Assembly: GCA_047967505.1 (NCBI GenBank)
Contig: CM106538.1
DNA: 64,000 nt
Direction: 5' to 3' (one strand)
Source: Dipteris shenzhenensis
Lineage: Eukaryota; Polypodiophyta; Polypodiopsida; Gleicheniales
Shown here piece after piece: positions 32,510 through 43,702 of the stretch. The notes beneath the pieces were generated by a model. It saw only the letters and a list, made by a program, of their open reading frames with translations, did no database searches and was not told the origin of the DNA. A program made the position numbers and the translations under genes. Positions within the stretch are counted from its first letter, which is position 1; every line of letters begins with the position of its first letter.

Positions 32510-33115
32510 GTATCGAATAAAAACAATCACCGGATAACGCAGGACATTGTCAATTGAGTGCTTGTTTTCAACACTAGGTGCGAGCTCTGGGTCTATAGTT
32601 GCTACGAGAATTACAACTTCATCATCAGATTGAGTTATCATTTCAATAATTGGCTCAAAGAGGTAAGGGTATTTAAAACTGTCATCATAGAAGATCCATG
32701 TTGGGGTTGATACGTTTTCATTGCCACACTGCATACATATCTTTTCGTTTACAGATGACCACACTTGAATTGGTCTTTGAAGGAACTTTGAAAGCCATGC
32801 AATGGCAAATCTATATCTTCAAAGACCACCGCGTTATATCGGAACACTGATTCATGTAAGATATTCGTCATGTGTTTTAACTCCATGTTTTTCACGTATG
32901 AAGCTCAAATCCAAATATGCATTGAAATAGTTTACTGCATGTTGGTCATTGTTGTGCAAGTTCGAAACAAAATTTTGGATTGTTATAGTTCGTAGTTGTT
33001 CATAGGTCATCCCATTTTTCAACAGGTACGTGATTGCATAAAATAAACAATCACTTGGTGTGTAACCATAATGCATGACACGGCTTAACTTCTATTTGTG
33101 CAAGATGTTATCAAT
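32483..33115 (-). pseudogene. OTU-like cysteine protease relic
   Basis: One minus-strand frame reads GYTPSDCLFYAITYLLKNG (OTU catalytic Asp/Cys block), TYEQLRTITIQNFVSN, a DEYLT segment, then after three in-frame stops (32820-32852) WLSKFLQRPIQVWSSVNEKI and a C-terminal PVIVFIRYNK region. The order D-x-C, LR, Y-L, L-x-RPI-V matches OTU deubiquitinase-like domains. The final His expected in an N-x-HY motif is not visible. Such domains occur in host genes and in some mobile elements; no linked polymerase or transposase was found here. Confidence 0.6.
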
Positions 33116-33423
33116 TGATTTGTTTGGGTCCAGTGTTGTTATTGAATGCCAGGCTCGCCTTTTTTTTCTTAAAAGAGAAAAAATCTTTCAACAGGGCTAC
33201 CTTTACAATTTTAAATGAATCACTTTGATGTCCTTCTAGAAGCCGTGCATAGCTTAGTAACGAGAATAAAAAATAACTAAAACAATGAAGGTTTTATAAA
33301 TGATATCTCCTGAGCCAGTAGTTATAAGCAAAGTGTTGATAGCAACTTTCCTTTTTTTTATTTGATTATTTTTTCTTTTACAGTCTCAGTAGACAGTCTC
33401 AGTAGACAACAATCTTTTCATTC

Positions 33424-33503
33424 GGCAGGCATAAAGCCCGTTAGGCAAGCATAAAGCCCGTTTGGCAAGCATAAATCCTGTTTGGCTGGCATAAAGCCCT
33501 TTC
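33424..33503. repeat. 20-bp tandem repeat, four copies
   Basis: Exact 20-bp period at 33424, 33444, 33464 and 33484, consensus GGCAAGCATAAAGCCCGTTT. Looser GGCAAACGG words follow to about 33600. Confidence 0.92.
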
Positions 33504-33739
33504 ATATAGGCAAACATTAGTTTTCAAGTGAACCGACTTTTTTGGCAAACGGCATTTTTTTCTAGGCGAACCGGCTTTTCTAGCAAACGCTTTTTGGATT
33601 GCAATTTTTTTCCTTTTTTCCAGGCAACGGCTCTAGTAGATCATACTCATCCTCAGCTTCTGAATTCTACAGGCCACATTCGTCTTCAGGATCTATTATT
33701 GGTACATAGGAAACCAACACATTCCCAAATCATAATCAC

Positions 33740-34310
33740 TTAGGAGTATTCAAAAGTGCACTTAATCGTACATATATAGTGATAGTTAAGTCCCATGCGT
33801 TATCTAAGGAAACCCTTTTGAAAATATCTTGAAGAAAATGGTACCAAAACACTCTCTATAATAGAAATTCAATGAAGAGAATGGGCACAATCATTGATCG
33901 GCTTTTTGCGAATCCCATGTGCCATTTCAGCAAAACCTTATAGGGATACCGCAATGCAAATGGGATACACAAAAGCAGACTACAACAAAAACATTCCACA
34001 ATTCTTTTTTTTTTAATAAAGAAAAATTCTGGAAAAAGAACGGAGTCACTCACTGCTGGCCAGCACCTGCGAATTCCATGTGCCATTTCAGCAAACCTTT
34101 GTAGGGATATCCCAAAGAAGATGGAAAACGTGCACTCTTTTTTATGCGTAGGAATACTTTCCAAAAATCGATTGGAAGAAAATCAAGACCATAATCACTT
34201 GGGAGTATTTAAAAGTGCACTCAACCATGCATATATAATAATGCTTAAATCCTGTGTGCCATCTGAGCAAACCCTTTCGGGAATACCCCAAAGCACATAG
34301 GACTAGCGCT
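33740..34310. repeat. Diverged repeats of about 55-75 bp
   Basis: A phrase like CCATGTGCCATTTCAGCAAA with TAGGGATACCCCAAA recurs at about 33915, 34077 and 34255. A second phrase, GGAGTATTCAAAAGTGCAC, recurs at 33743 and 34202. The two alternate, suggesting an old higher-order tandem array. Confidence 0.65.
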
Positions 34311-36315
34311 CTCACCCTAATGAAACATTTAGTGAAAGAGAACGGGCACATTCATTGACCATAGACGATCACTCTCTCAAAATTACTGTTGGGATGCCTG
34401 GAAATTTCTCATGTCGTGGTTCCACTATCCATGCGTCATGATGAACCACATGCTAGTGTGCTTTGCTCAATGTTATGCTCACCTTTTGTGACCATCTCAA
34501 CTTCCTCTCAGAACTATGTGCCTTATTGATACAATACTAAATGAGCATCTCTACCATGACGATTGCATCCGCGCACGAAACTATGCTTGGGCAGCTTGCT
34601 TTTAGGAGCTCTTTGATTTGCTTTATGAGGGCTAAAGCCTGAGGGTGTAGTGAAAGGTTTGGTGTAGCAGACAATTCACTAGTGGCCTTGGCTAGGAGCA
34701 GCAAAGCATCACATCCCTACAGCATCAAAGTCTAGGTAAAAACTCTGCGCCAGCCAATGGTCTTGATCGGCGACGTCAAGAGCAACATCAGGATGAGCAA
34801 GCAAGAGCTAAAAGGAAAGCACCTACATAAACAAGTCATGGAAGACGAAGAATATGGTAGTAACTAAAAAGTTGAGTGTGGAAACTTCATCCTTTAGCAA
34901 TGAAGACAGCAGGAGATGGCATGCGTGAATGCCTAGAAGCTCAACAGCTCTATGGAAAGCTTTATGGGAGATTTTACTTGCATCCGAGTGCACAGAGACC
35001 TTGAAGGAACCTTTGGAAAAGTCACTTTGGTTTTGCGAAGTGGTTTTGAGAGCCTGTTAAGTGTTTTCAAAGAAAAAGTCGTTTTTTAAGCTTTTCCCTG
35101 TTCCATTCGATGACAGAGACTCCGTATTGACTTGTAGAGGCAACCATTGCCTGCTTTTGGTGTCCATTTCACTTCAGGAGCTTGGAAACACCTTCATTCT
35201 TGAATTTGGGATCATTTCGTTGGATTTCAATGTTTTTCTGCCCGAGTGTTGGAACTCAAGTTTGGAGCAACCATTTGCATATTTGTCAGTTCCGGTGGAC
35301 TCAGGAGGTCCTAAAACTTCTATGTTGCTCATCATTCACACTCCGGTGGAGTTTACAAACAGTTCAGTTTCCAAAAACGTTTTTCAGTCGGTGTGTTAGA
35401 CCCAGTGATTGGGACCACAGTTTCCAAAACCGTCTATCCCATTGCGTTTCGGACGCCTAAAAACCCCTACCTGTCAGTTCTTGCACGATTCGGTGGAGTA
35501 TTTTCAGAGTTATAGATCTCTGTGTATTTGATTTCTTCTCTCTGTTATGCATTTTTCATTCTAAGGTTTTGAAACCTTAGATTTATGCCACATGGCAATG
35601 GATAAGTGTTGGCTCCCATTTCTCACTCATCGGTTGGGATTTTGGAGTTCCAACAGAAGAGAGATCTTTGCAAATTCTCTTGTTGAGTCCGATTATGCAA
35701 TGGCACCCATGTTTTTAGGCATCTCAGGTTCTATTTTCAGTAGCGGTCATTATCGTGGAACCATGATTTCTTGAGCATACCTTATGCAGATCACTCTGGT
35801 TTTGTAGTTTGAGCCGTGTGCACTCATTCATGGTGTGCATTGCGTTGCAGTGGATGATTTATAGGCCATTTGGATGCATTGCGATCCTTATTGGATGCGC
35901 TGATAGGCCCAAATTGCCTTGTGGGATGCTTTTTTTTTTTGGACGCTTTGCACATGGATGCTATTTTATGCTGAGGGACAAATTTGACACATTGCAGTTG
36001 ATGCACTGATAGTGTTATGCTCTCTTGGATGAGATATTGTTGATGCATATGCCCATGGATGGTGTTTATGCTTGAGCCATTTGGCACTTATTGGCATTTT
36101 GGATTGCCATTGCAGTTGGCATTTTCTTTTGGGCCAGATTTGCTCATATGGATGCATAGTACATGCACATGAGTCAGCTGTATCTTTTGATGCTTTGAGC
36201 TTTGAGTTTTGATGATATATCACTCTATGGTGGCATACACATTTGGGTGCACCTGGTATTTGGTGTGATTCTCTCTTGCAGGCACTAGCATTTGGGATTT
36301 TGCTTTATTTGCATC
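34311..36315 (+). other. Region upstream of copia B, leader-like
   Basis: No LTR start, primer-binding site or gene could be identified. 35830-36230 is rich in GGATGC/TTGGCA words, as in some retroelement leaders. The 5' LTR of copia B is missing or too diverged to see. Confidence 0.35.
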
Positions 36316-37060
36316 ATGGCATCCTCTTCCATGTCTAAAAAGGAGTTTTTCAGCATTAAAAAGTTTGATGGGACAAACTTTTCTTTGTGGAAAGAATAGA
36401 TAAGGGATGTGCTTATTCAAAAGAAGCAGATAAAACCCTTGCAAGGGATTGCAGCTAAGCCTGCAGCTATGTCCACAGATGAATGGAATGAGTTGGATGC
36501 ATTGGCAAAGTCTACCATTAGACTTCATCTTGGGGAGACAGTTTATTTCACAATAATCACTGAAAAGACTACCGAAGCTTTATGGAAAAAGCTATGTGCT
36601 ACATATGAGAAAGAGACTGCCTCAAAGAAAGTCTATCTCATGAAGAGATTGTTTAAGCTGCACATGAAGGAGGGAGTATCCATAGCTTTGCACTTGAATG
36701 AATTTAATATCATTTTCAGTCAAGCTTCAAGCTCAAAAGCTGAATTTCGATGTGGAAATGAGGCCAATATTTCTCTTATGCTCATTACCATTTTCATGGG
36801 ATACTTTCCGTACTGCTATCAGTACTCTGCACTTGGTGGAGTATTGAACTTTGATGATGTGGTTGGTAGCTTGTTGGCCAAGGAGATTAGACGGAAGTCA
36901 ATGGAAGGCAACAAGCAAGATGCAGCTTTAAATGTGCAAAGGGGCAGATCATAGTCCAGGGGGAAGTTTCAAGAAAGAGGGAAGTCCTTTAGCAAGTCAA
37001 GGCACAGAACATCGAGTGTCACTATTGTGGCAAGAAGGGCCATATGAAAAAGGATTGCTA
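36316..37060 (+). pseudogene. Copia B gag
   Basis: The ATG is at 36316 (MASSSMSKKEFFSIKKFDGT then NFSLWKE). A TAG at about 36400 replaces the expected codon in WKE*IRDVL. The capsid frame then runs to a TAG at 36951 (ALWKKLCATYEKETASKKVY, LMKRLFKLHMKEG). The knuckle CHYCGKKGHMKKDC (about 37017-37058) is in another frame, after a shift near 37000. Confidence 0.88.
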
Positions 37061-37620
37061 TAAGCTTAAAAGAGAGCAAAAGGATAAGAAAAAGAATGCA
37101 AATTGGGGTGCAAATAAGAAGAAAGAGAGTCCAAGGGAGGATAAAGGAAAAGTGAAGATCGAGGAGATCAATGCAGTCACACATGATACTGACAATGACA
37201 TTCTCTTCATGTCTAGTTTATCTGCAGAGTTGCTTACCACTTCAGATGATGCATATTCCCAGGATTGGATTTTGGATTCTGGTGCTTCATTCCATGTTAC
37301 TCCCCATAGGGAATGGTTCTCCACTTATGACAGTGGAAAGACAGGTTGTGTGCATCTTGGAAATGACTATGCATGTGACATAGTGGGAGTAGGTGACATA
37401 AAGTTTTCTTTTGCAAATGTCTGCATTTATTTTGAAAAATGTGAGACATGTGCCTAAGCTGACCAAGAGTCTCATTTCAACGGGTCAGCTAAATGATGTT
37501 AGTTTTCAGACCATCTTTGGTTCTAGGAGTTGGAAAATTCAGAAGGGCTCTATGCTTTTGGCCAAGGGTGGCAAGTGTGGGACTTTCTATCCCTTGCATG
37601 TATAAGGGGTGTTTGATCAT
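37044..37620 (+). pseudogene. Copia B protease region
   Basis: After the knuckle, a Lys-rich linker leads to WILDSGASFHVTPHREWF, with the DSGA active site (about 37277). The frame breaks at about 37440, and ECVKFxxVPKLTKSLIS-like flap sequence continues in the next frame (HVPKLTKSLISTGQLND). Confidence 0.88.
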
Positions 37621-38747
37621 GTTGTTGCAATAACCGAGCAGCCAAGCACTTCTTTATGGCATTGCCGGTTGGGCCATATGAGCCAAAATGGGATGAAACT
37701 CTTATGCCGTTTGGGTTATGTACCGCTTGTGAGCACTGTCACTATGGGAAGCAGACTAAATCAGCCCATAAAAGAAGGGAAAAGAAAGAGTTTGAAAAGC
37801 TTGATTTGGTGCATTCAGACGTATGTGGTCCCATGCCTACACGGTCATTAGGCGGGGCTGAATACTATGTGACATTCATTGATGATGCAACTAGGAAAGT
37901 GTGGGCTTATGCTATAGCTCAGAAGAGTGATGTGTTCCAGGTATTTCAAAAATGGTTGGCCTTGGTTGAGAATCAATTAGATAGAATGCTTAAATGCCTA
38001 TGGACTGACAATGGTGGAGAGTATCTCTCTCATAACTTTCAGCATTTCTGTGATACACGTGGGATTAAGAGGGAGGTCACATCCCCTCATACTCCAAAGC
38101 AAAATCCAGTTGCAGAAAAGATGAACCATACCATTCAAGAAAGGTTGCAATGCATGCTTTCCAATGCAAGTCTTTATGGTGGTTTTTGGGCTGAGGCAAT
38201 GAAGACTACAGTGCACATGATCAATAGATCACCTAGTAAGAGTTTGGATGGTGGTATTCCTGAAGAGGCATGGAGTGGCAAGAAGCCCTCTTACTCTCAT
38301 TTGCATATATTTGGGTGTGAGGCATATGCACATGTGCCAAAAGAGCTTCGAAAGAAGCTAGATCCTAAGTCTAGGAAATGCATCTTTATGGGTTATGGTG
38401 AAAGTGGGGAGATGGGCTATCATCTCTAGGATCCAGAAGCAGCAAAGATCATATGCAGCCATGATGTAGCCTTCAATGAGAGGAAGATGCATAAGGCACC
38501 CATGAGGGATGTGGAAATGAGGAGAATCACTTTCCAGGACATGAATCCACCTGCATATGTTGATAGACAGCAAGCTGTCCATGCACCAAATGTGCAAGAA
38601 ATGGTACCACCAGGTACTCCCACAGGTATACAATCAAGGTAGATGATGGATCATCTATTGGTGGAAATGATGAGCCAAATGTGGCTGATATGCAGGTGGG
38701 ATAGCAAGCTGAAATGCCCTTGAGAAGATCATTTAGAGTGTCTAGAC
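37609..38747 (+). pseudogene. Copia B integrase
   Basis: LWHCRLGHMSQNGMKLL and, after a frameshift near 37690, CEHCHYGKQTK form the HHCC zinc domain. The core has DLVHSDVCGPM, LWTDNGGEYLS and PVAEKMNHTIQERL, giving the D, D and E. Then come LHIFGCEAYAHVPKELRKKL and CIFMGYGESGEMGYHL, after which a TAG stands where W is usual. Translation continues to MVPPGTPTG, then LTR element N2 cuts it. Confidence 0.88.
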
Positions 38748-41385
38748 TAACAAAACATTTGTGCCTCAGGATCTATGGAGCACTCTAAGGTGGATGGAAC
38801 CTATATGGAAACATGATGAAGAGAGTGCTCATGACATGTACCTCAAGTCAATTAGGTTCCAAGATAGATTAGCTTGGACTCATAAAGAGAATCTTGAGAT
38901 AGTGCATAGTGCTTGATTGATATTACTTCAAATGAACCTCCCTTTTATAGGTGAGGGTACTTACATCCATTTTGCTTACTCACATGTGGGATATCTCCTC
39001 CATGCCATGTGGCAGCTTTCCCTTTACTCATACCTTTGCTCTACAAGTGCTCATGGCACCACAACTCTCAACACCTCCCCTTGGTACCATGATCCTTTGG
39101 CTACTGCAAGGTGGTCAGATGTGAGTTACATTCCATCAGCTCCCCTTAGTGCTTGCATTGCTACTTAAGGTGGTAAAGTGTGGTTTACATGTCAATACCT
39201 CCCCTGGGTGCTTTCATAGCTACTCTCAGGTGGTCAAGTTTGATTTACAAAATATAGGCAAGGTTGGCAAGGTTTTGGTTTCTCAATACATTCCATTGAT
39301 GTCGCCTTTTGGCTCATGGCTTTTGATGACGATGCTATGTAGTTGACCTATTGGTTCTTCAATCTGCAATCTTCTTCCTTGTGTAGCTTCATGCATGATG
39401 CTTTCTTCTTCCATGTGCCTTGATGCTTTATGTGTGGATGCCATGCTTTTTGCTATGGTCATCTCATGCACTTGAGCTTTTGGCATGCTTATGACAATGA
39501 TGTGTGCATTCATGCTTTGATTTTCCATTTGTTGCAAAGGTCTTACCAATTGATTTCTTTCAATATTGGCAGTGTCTAATTGCGTACAATGATTCTAACT
39601 TGACAGGTGCGTAGAGCTCAAAAAGACAATCACTTTTCCTTTTTGGAGCGTGTGCAAATTTTTCCTGGATTGCAAGTTACGCCTTGTCGAAGTTTTTGTG
39701 AAGAAGAGGGCCTTTGATGATGTGGCACAAGGATTCACATGTTGAATTTCATACTGTGCTTAGCAAGAGGCTCTGTGTGCTTAGGTGGTACTATGGTGAT
39801 GTGGCACTTTTAACTAACCCCATAACCTAACCATGGCCCAAGTAACTGAACCTAACCCCACTTATTGAACCACACCTAACTGTGGTTAAGTTTTATATTT
39901 GCCACGTGTCTAACATTTAGAACATTAGAGAGACTTTGAGAAAAGATTTGAGCAGAACGTTTGCGATGGAGCGAAGAGACGGTGTCGTGGTGGTGAAGAA
40001 GGCGGTGGCTGGTTGTTTACGCTGCTGAGGTGTCGTGAAGAGGTGGAGTCGTCCATCGATCAGGTCATCTGTTGGCACGGCTGCTTAGTTGCAATCGTTG
40101 GAGCCTTTGCATGGGTGCTGGAGTCCGCGTTGGCACGATGAAGGCTTGGAGTCATTGCAATCGCACCGCACTGAGAGCTTACAGTAGAAGGCGTCGTTTG
40201 ATGGGTGTGCAGGAGCTTGGAAGACTTTTTGGCAGCCCGGTACTGTTTGGAGGCTAGCTGTGTGCAAGGCGCTGGACTTGCCCGTTTACAGAGTTTAGGC
40301 GCTGGCTTGTCGAGACAGTTTGTAGAGATAGCTATTGGGCTAGCTAATGGGTTGGCTAATGCGACTCATTCGGATCGTGCTGAGTGTGCTGAGCAAGAGG
40401 TCGTGTGCGTGCGGGGCACTGGCTCGCTGAAGGAGCGGAGCATCTGTCGGCTGGTGTTAGATAGGACTTTGCTGAAGGGAGCTGGTTGTCGATGGAGTCA
40501 TTGGTGACTAGGTCTTGTGAGCTGCCTTGTGCAGGGAAGTGCTTGAGATGCGTTGTGGAGTCGCTAGAGTTGTTGAAGAGGCTACTGGCTGGTGAGCAGT
40601 CTAGCCGAGTCAAGGGAGCTTTGGGCTATGCTGTTGGAGAGCAATCGTGTTGGAGCAGAAGCCGAATCTATGGCCTAGAGAGCTGTGGCTTTTGGAGCCT
40701 TATGAAGTCTACCGTGGAGCATGGATGAGGCTTCACTTCAGAGGTCATCGCTGCTCGTTGTTGAGGCTTTGTCTATGCAAGGCTAGCTTGAGTTGTAGAG
40801 TCCATATCTTTCTCTCAGACTGAATACCTCTCTCTTAGAAGAGGATATGAGAGCAAAATCTCTCTCTCAATGAAAAGCGCACAAAGAACTCTCTCTTTCT
40901 CTCTCACTGAAGATTATGAAGGAATCGCTCTCAGAATGGGAAGACGGAAATTCCATAAGAACTCTCCTTCTAAAACTAAAACTAACCTAGGAGAAAAACA
41001 TGAGCTCCTAAGACATGCCTACAACTAATCTAGGAGACTAGACCTAAGCTCTGATACCATGACAAAACATTTGTGCCTCAGGATCTATGGAGCACTCTAA
41101 GGTGGATGGAACCTATGTGGAAACATGATGAAGAGAGTGCTCATGACATGTACCTCAAGTCAATTAGGTTCCAAGATAGATTAGCTTGGACTCATAAAGA
41201 GAATCTTGAGATAGTGCATAGTGCTTGATTGATATTACTTCAAATGAACCTCCCTTTTATAGGTGAGGGTACTTACATCCATTTTGCTTACTCACATGTG
41301 GGATATCTCCTCCATGCCATGTGGCAGCTTTCCCTTTACTCATACCTTTGCTCTACAAGTGCTCATGGCACCACAACTCTCAACA
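38748..41385 (-). mobile_element. Young non-autonomous LTR element N2, minus strand
   Basis: Two 326-bp LTRs at 38748-39073 (3') and 41060-41385 (5') differ at only two sites. On the minus strand they begin TGTTGAGAGTTGTGG and end TTTTGTCA; the 3' LTR copy ends TTA, a change of the terminal CA. The primer-binding site TGGTATCAGAGC (minus) is at 41048-41059 and a purine tract AAGGGGAGG lies beside the 3' LTR. The target duplication TAGAC is at 38743-38747 and 41386-41390. The 2-kb interior lacks pol. It is inserted in copia B between integrase and RT. Confidence 0.95.
39074..41047 (-). other. Interior of N2, no pol genes
   Basis: The leader side (40000-41047) has GAG/CTC-rich non-coding sequence. 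At 39540-39760 it matches the region around the gag start of the 61.6-63.95 kb element. A minus-strand frame of up to 88 codons (39549-39283, from a non-ATG codon; rich in His, Ser, Met) occupies the place of gag but shows no gag motif. Three diverged repeats of about 65 bp (AACACCTCCCCTTGG-like) lie at 39070-39250. Confidence 0.6.
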
Positions 41386-42200
41386 TAGACCGCCTGATAG
41401 GTTTGTTCCAGGGGTAGACTATGTGATGCTTACTGATTGCAAGGAGCCTTCTTGCTACAGAGAGGCTATGATGTGCGAGGATCAATGCAAGTGGAAGTAT
41501 GCTATGCAATCAGAGATGAGTTCACTTATGAAGAATAAGACTTGGGACTTGGTTTCTTTGCCACATGGAAAGAAATTGCCATGTGAATGGGTCTACAAGA
41601 TGAAGGTCACAGGTGATGATGTGCCTAGGTACAATGCCCGTTTGGTCGCTAAAGGATTCAAGCAAGAGAAGGGTGTGGACTTTGATGAGATATTCTCTCC
41701 GCTTGTGAAGATGACCACACTTAGATGCATGCTTGGCCTAGTGGCAGCAGAGGATATGGAGCTTATGCAGATGGATGTCAAGACAGCTTTCTTGCATGGG
41801 GATCTGCATGAGGAAATTTACATGGTGCAGCCGGAAGGCTTTGAAGAAAAGGGCAAAGAGCATTTTAGTTTGCAAGCTAAAGAAGAGTCTCTATGGTCTT
41901 AAGCAAGTGCCTAGAGAATGGTATCAGAAGTTTGATGCTTTCATTCGGTCCCAGGGTTTTAGAAGGAGTGAAATTGATCACTGCCTCTACACTAAAAGGG
42001 CTAAGGTTAATAGCCTGATACTCTTGGCACTATATGTGGATGATATGCTATTGGCTAGCAAGAATTAAAGGCCAAGTTGCATGAGGCCTTTGATATGAAG
42101 GATTTGGGACTTGCAGGTCATATTCTTGGTATGCGCATCACGCGTGATCGGAGTAGGAAACTCCTTTGGCTTTCATAGAAGGAGTATATTACAAAAGTAT
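41386..42200 (+). pseudogene. Copia B reverse transcriptase
   Basis: KNKTWDLVSLPHGKKLPCEW, YNARLVAKGFKQEKGVDFDE, LMQMDVKTAFLHGDLHEEIY, then after a frameshift near 41860 LKKSLYGLKQVPREWYQKFD and LALYVDDMLLASKN. Both catalytic boxes (MDV and YVDD) are present. A second shift follows at about 42065 (DMKDLGLAGHILGMRITRDR), and a TAG at about 42177. Confidence 0.9.
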
Positions 42201-42934
42201 TGCAGCGTTTCAATATGGAGGGGGGGAACGTAGTGAGTACTCCATTGCCTCCATATGTGAAACTGAGTCATACAGATAGTCCCAAATCAGATGAGGAGAG
42301 GGCCATGATGGCCAAGGTTCCTTATGCATCAGCGGTTGGGAGTCTTATGTATGCCATGATAGCTAGTAGACCAGACATTGCATTTGCAATGGGAGTTGTT
42401 AGCCGGTATATGGCTAATCCAGGAAAGAGGCATTGGGAGGCAGTTAAGTGCATCATGAGGTACATGAAGGGTACCAAGGAGATGTGCATTTTCTTTGGTA
42501 GAGGAGACATGTGTGTACTTGGGTACACAGATTCAGACTATACAGGGCATATGGATAGTAGGAGATCCACTTCTAGTTATGTGTTCACCTTTGCAGGTGG
42601 TGCAATGTCGTGGATGTCTCACGCACAGAAGTGCATTGCTTTGTCTACCATAGAGGCTGAGTATGTTGCAGCCACAGAGGGTTGTAAGGAGGCTATATGG
42701 CTTGATCGGCTAGTGGGAGATTTGGGGATTCATACAGGTGTATCGACATTGCATAGTGATTCCATGAGTGCTATTCAACTAGCACGGAATCCGGTCTTTC
42801 ATGCAAATACCACACACATTGAGGTCAGGTACCATTTAATTAGGGAGGTACTTGAGGACAAGCACATAGAGCTTGCCATGGTTCATACAGATGATAACCC
42901 TGCAAATATGCTGACGAAGAGTCTACCTAGTTAG
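42200..42934 (+). pseudogene. Copia B RT end and RNase H
   Basis: An uninterrupted frame: YASAVGSLMYAMIASRPDIA, GYTDSDYTGHMDSRRSTSSY, IALSTIEAEYVAATEGCKEA, HSDSMSAIQLARNPVFHANT and HTDDNPANMLTKSLPS, ending at TAG 42934. All RNase H acidic residues are in place. The purine tract lies about 80 bp downstream. Confidence 0.92.
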
Positions 42935-43026
42935 CGGTTTGAGTATTGTCATGTATTGATGGGCATTGGATAGTATGCTCACTAGTTGTTCTCCCTTGCA
43001 GGCACATTGTCCTTTAAGTGGGAGGT

Positions 43027-43379
43027 TGTGGGGATTAAAGGTCACTGTGCCTTTACCTTGGTTATGTACAATACTCAAACACATATATAAATGAATGAAA
43101 AAGAAGATTAGGGTGTTCTACACCCACCAAAAACTTGTGTGACTCTTTGTTTCTCTCTCTCCCTCTTCCGTTCTGCTTCCGTTGAGAGCACTCTCACTAT
43201 GGTGATTGGAGACCAAGCCCTCACAAATCTAATGACAATAAATTGTGAAAAAACAGGAGGAACACAAAACGACCAACCAACACGGTTGTTGATAGTGCAA
43301 TGGCCAACCAACAAGCAAAGGATGATCTGGCCCACATGATTGCTTTATTAAGTAATGCAAAGATAATATGATTAAGGAC
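43027..43379 (+). repeat. Possible copia B 3' LTR fragment
   Basis: It begins TGTGGGGATTAAAGG right after the purine tract and includes a CT-rich stretch (43143-43170) typical of LTR ends here. No terminal CA with a primer-site-like neighbour was found. Confidence 0.4.
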
Positions 43380-43702
43380 CAAGCCTATATGAAACTCTAT
43401 GCAGATCAAAATTGAAGAGAACTCTGTTTTGAGGAGGGAGTTATGTGTTTTCCAAGCTCCATAAGTATAGATCTGCTTCTCTGAAGGGAAACACTAATAC
43501 CACGCTAGCACATAGATATTATGGCCCTTATAAAATGTTAAGGAGAGTTGGTGAAGTGGCTTACCAGTTGGAACTGCCTCCATTTTCCATAATTCATAAT
43601 CCATTCCATGTCTCACCCTTGAAGAAGCACTTGGAACCTTTTGAGCAAGCACTTTGGGCGAGGACAGATTCACCACATTCCAGAGACAACCATTGGTTTT
43701 AG
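43380..43702 (+). pseudogene. Ty3/gypsy integrase C-terminal relic
   Basis: MKLYADQN precedes a broken EGV-VF block, then [40 protein letters not shown] and [17 protein letters not shown]. This is the gypsy integrase C-terminal GPY/F domain, similar in type to the relic at 20.1 kb but on the other strand. Confidence 0.82.

Larger units (their letters stand above)
36316..43026 (+). mobile_element. Ty1/copia element B, plus strand, nearly complete pol
   Basis: Gag, zinc knuckle, protease, integrase, RT and RNase H appear in order, interrupted at 38748-41385 by LTR element N2. Purine tract AAGTGGGAGGT at about 43016-43026 is followed by TGTGGGGATTAAAGG, a plausible 3' LTR start; its end and the 5' LTR were not found. 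Nonsense codons and frameshifts are few, so it is younger than copia A. Confidence 0.88.

Noticed and set aside
33424-33503. CRISPR-like array
   Set aside because: Units are directly adjacent without spacers and the context is plant nuclear DNA; it is a simple tandem repeat.
39301-41047. Host gene inside N2
   Set aside because: Several 60-100 codon frames occur, but they overlap on both strands, lack motifs and lie between the two LTRs; treated as element interior.
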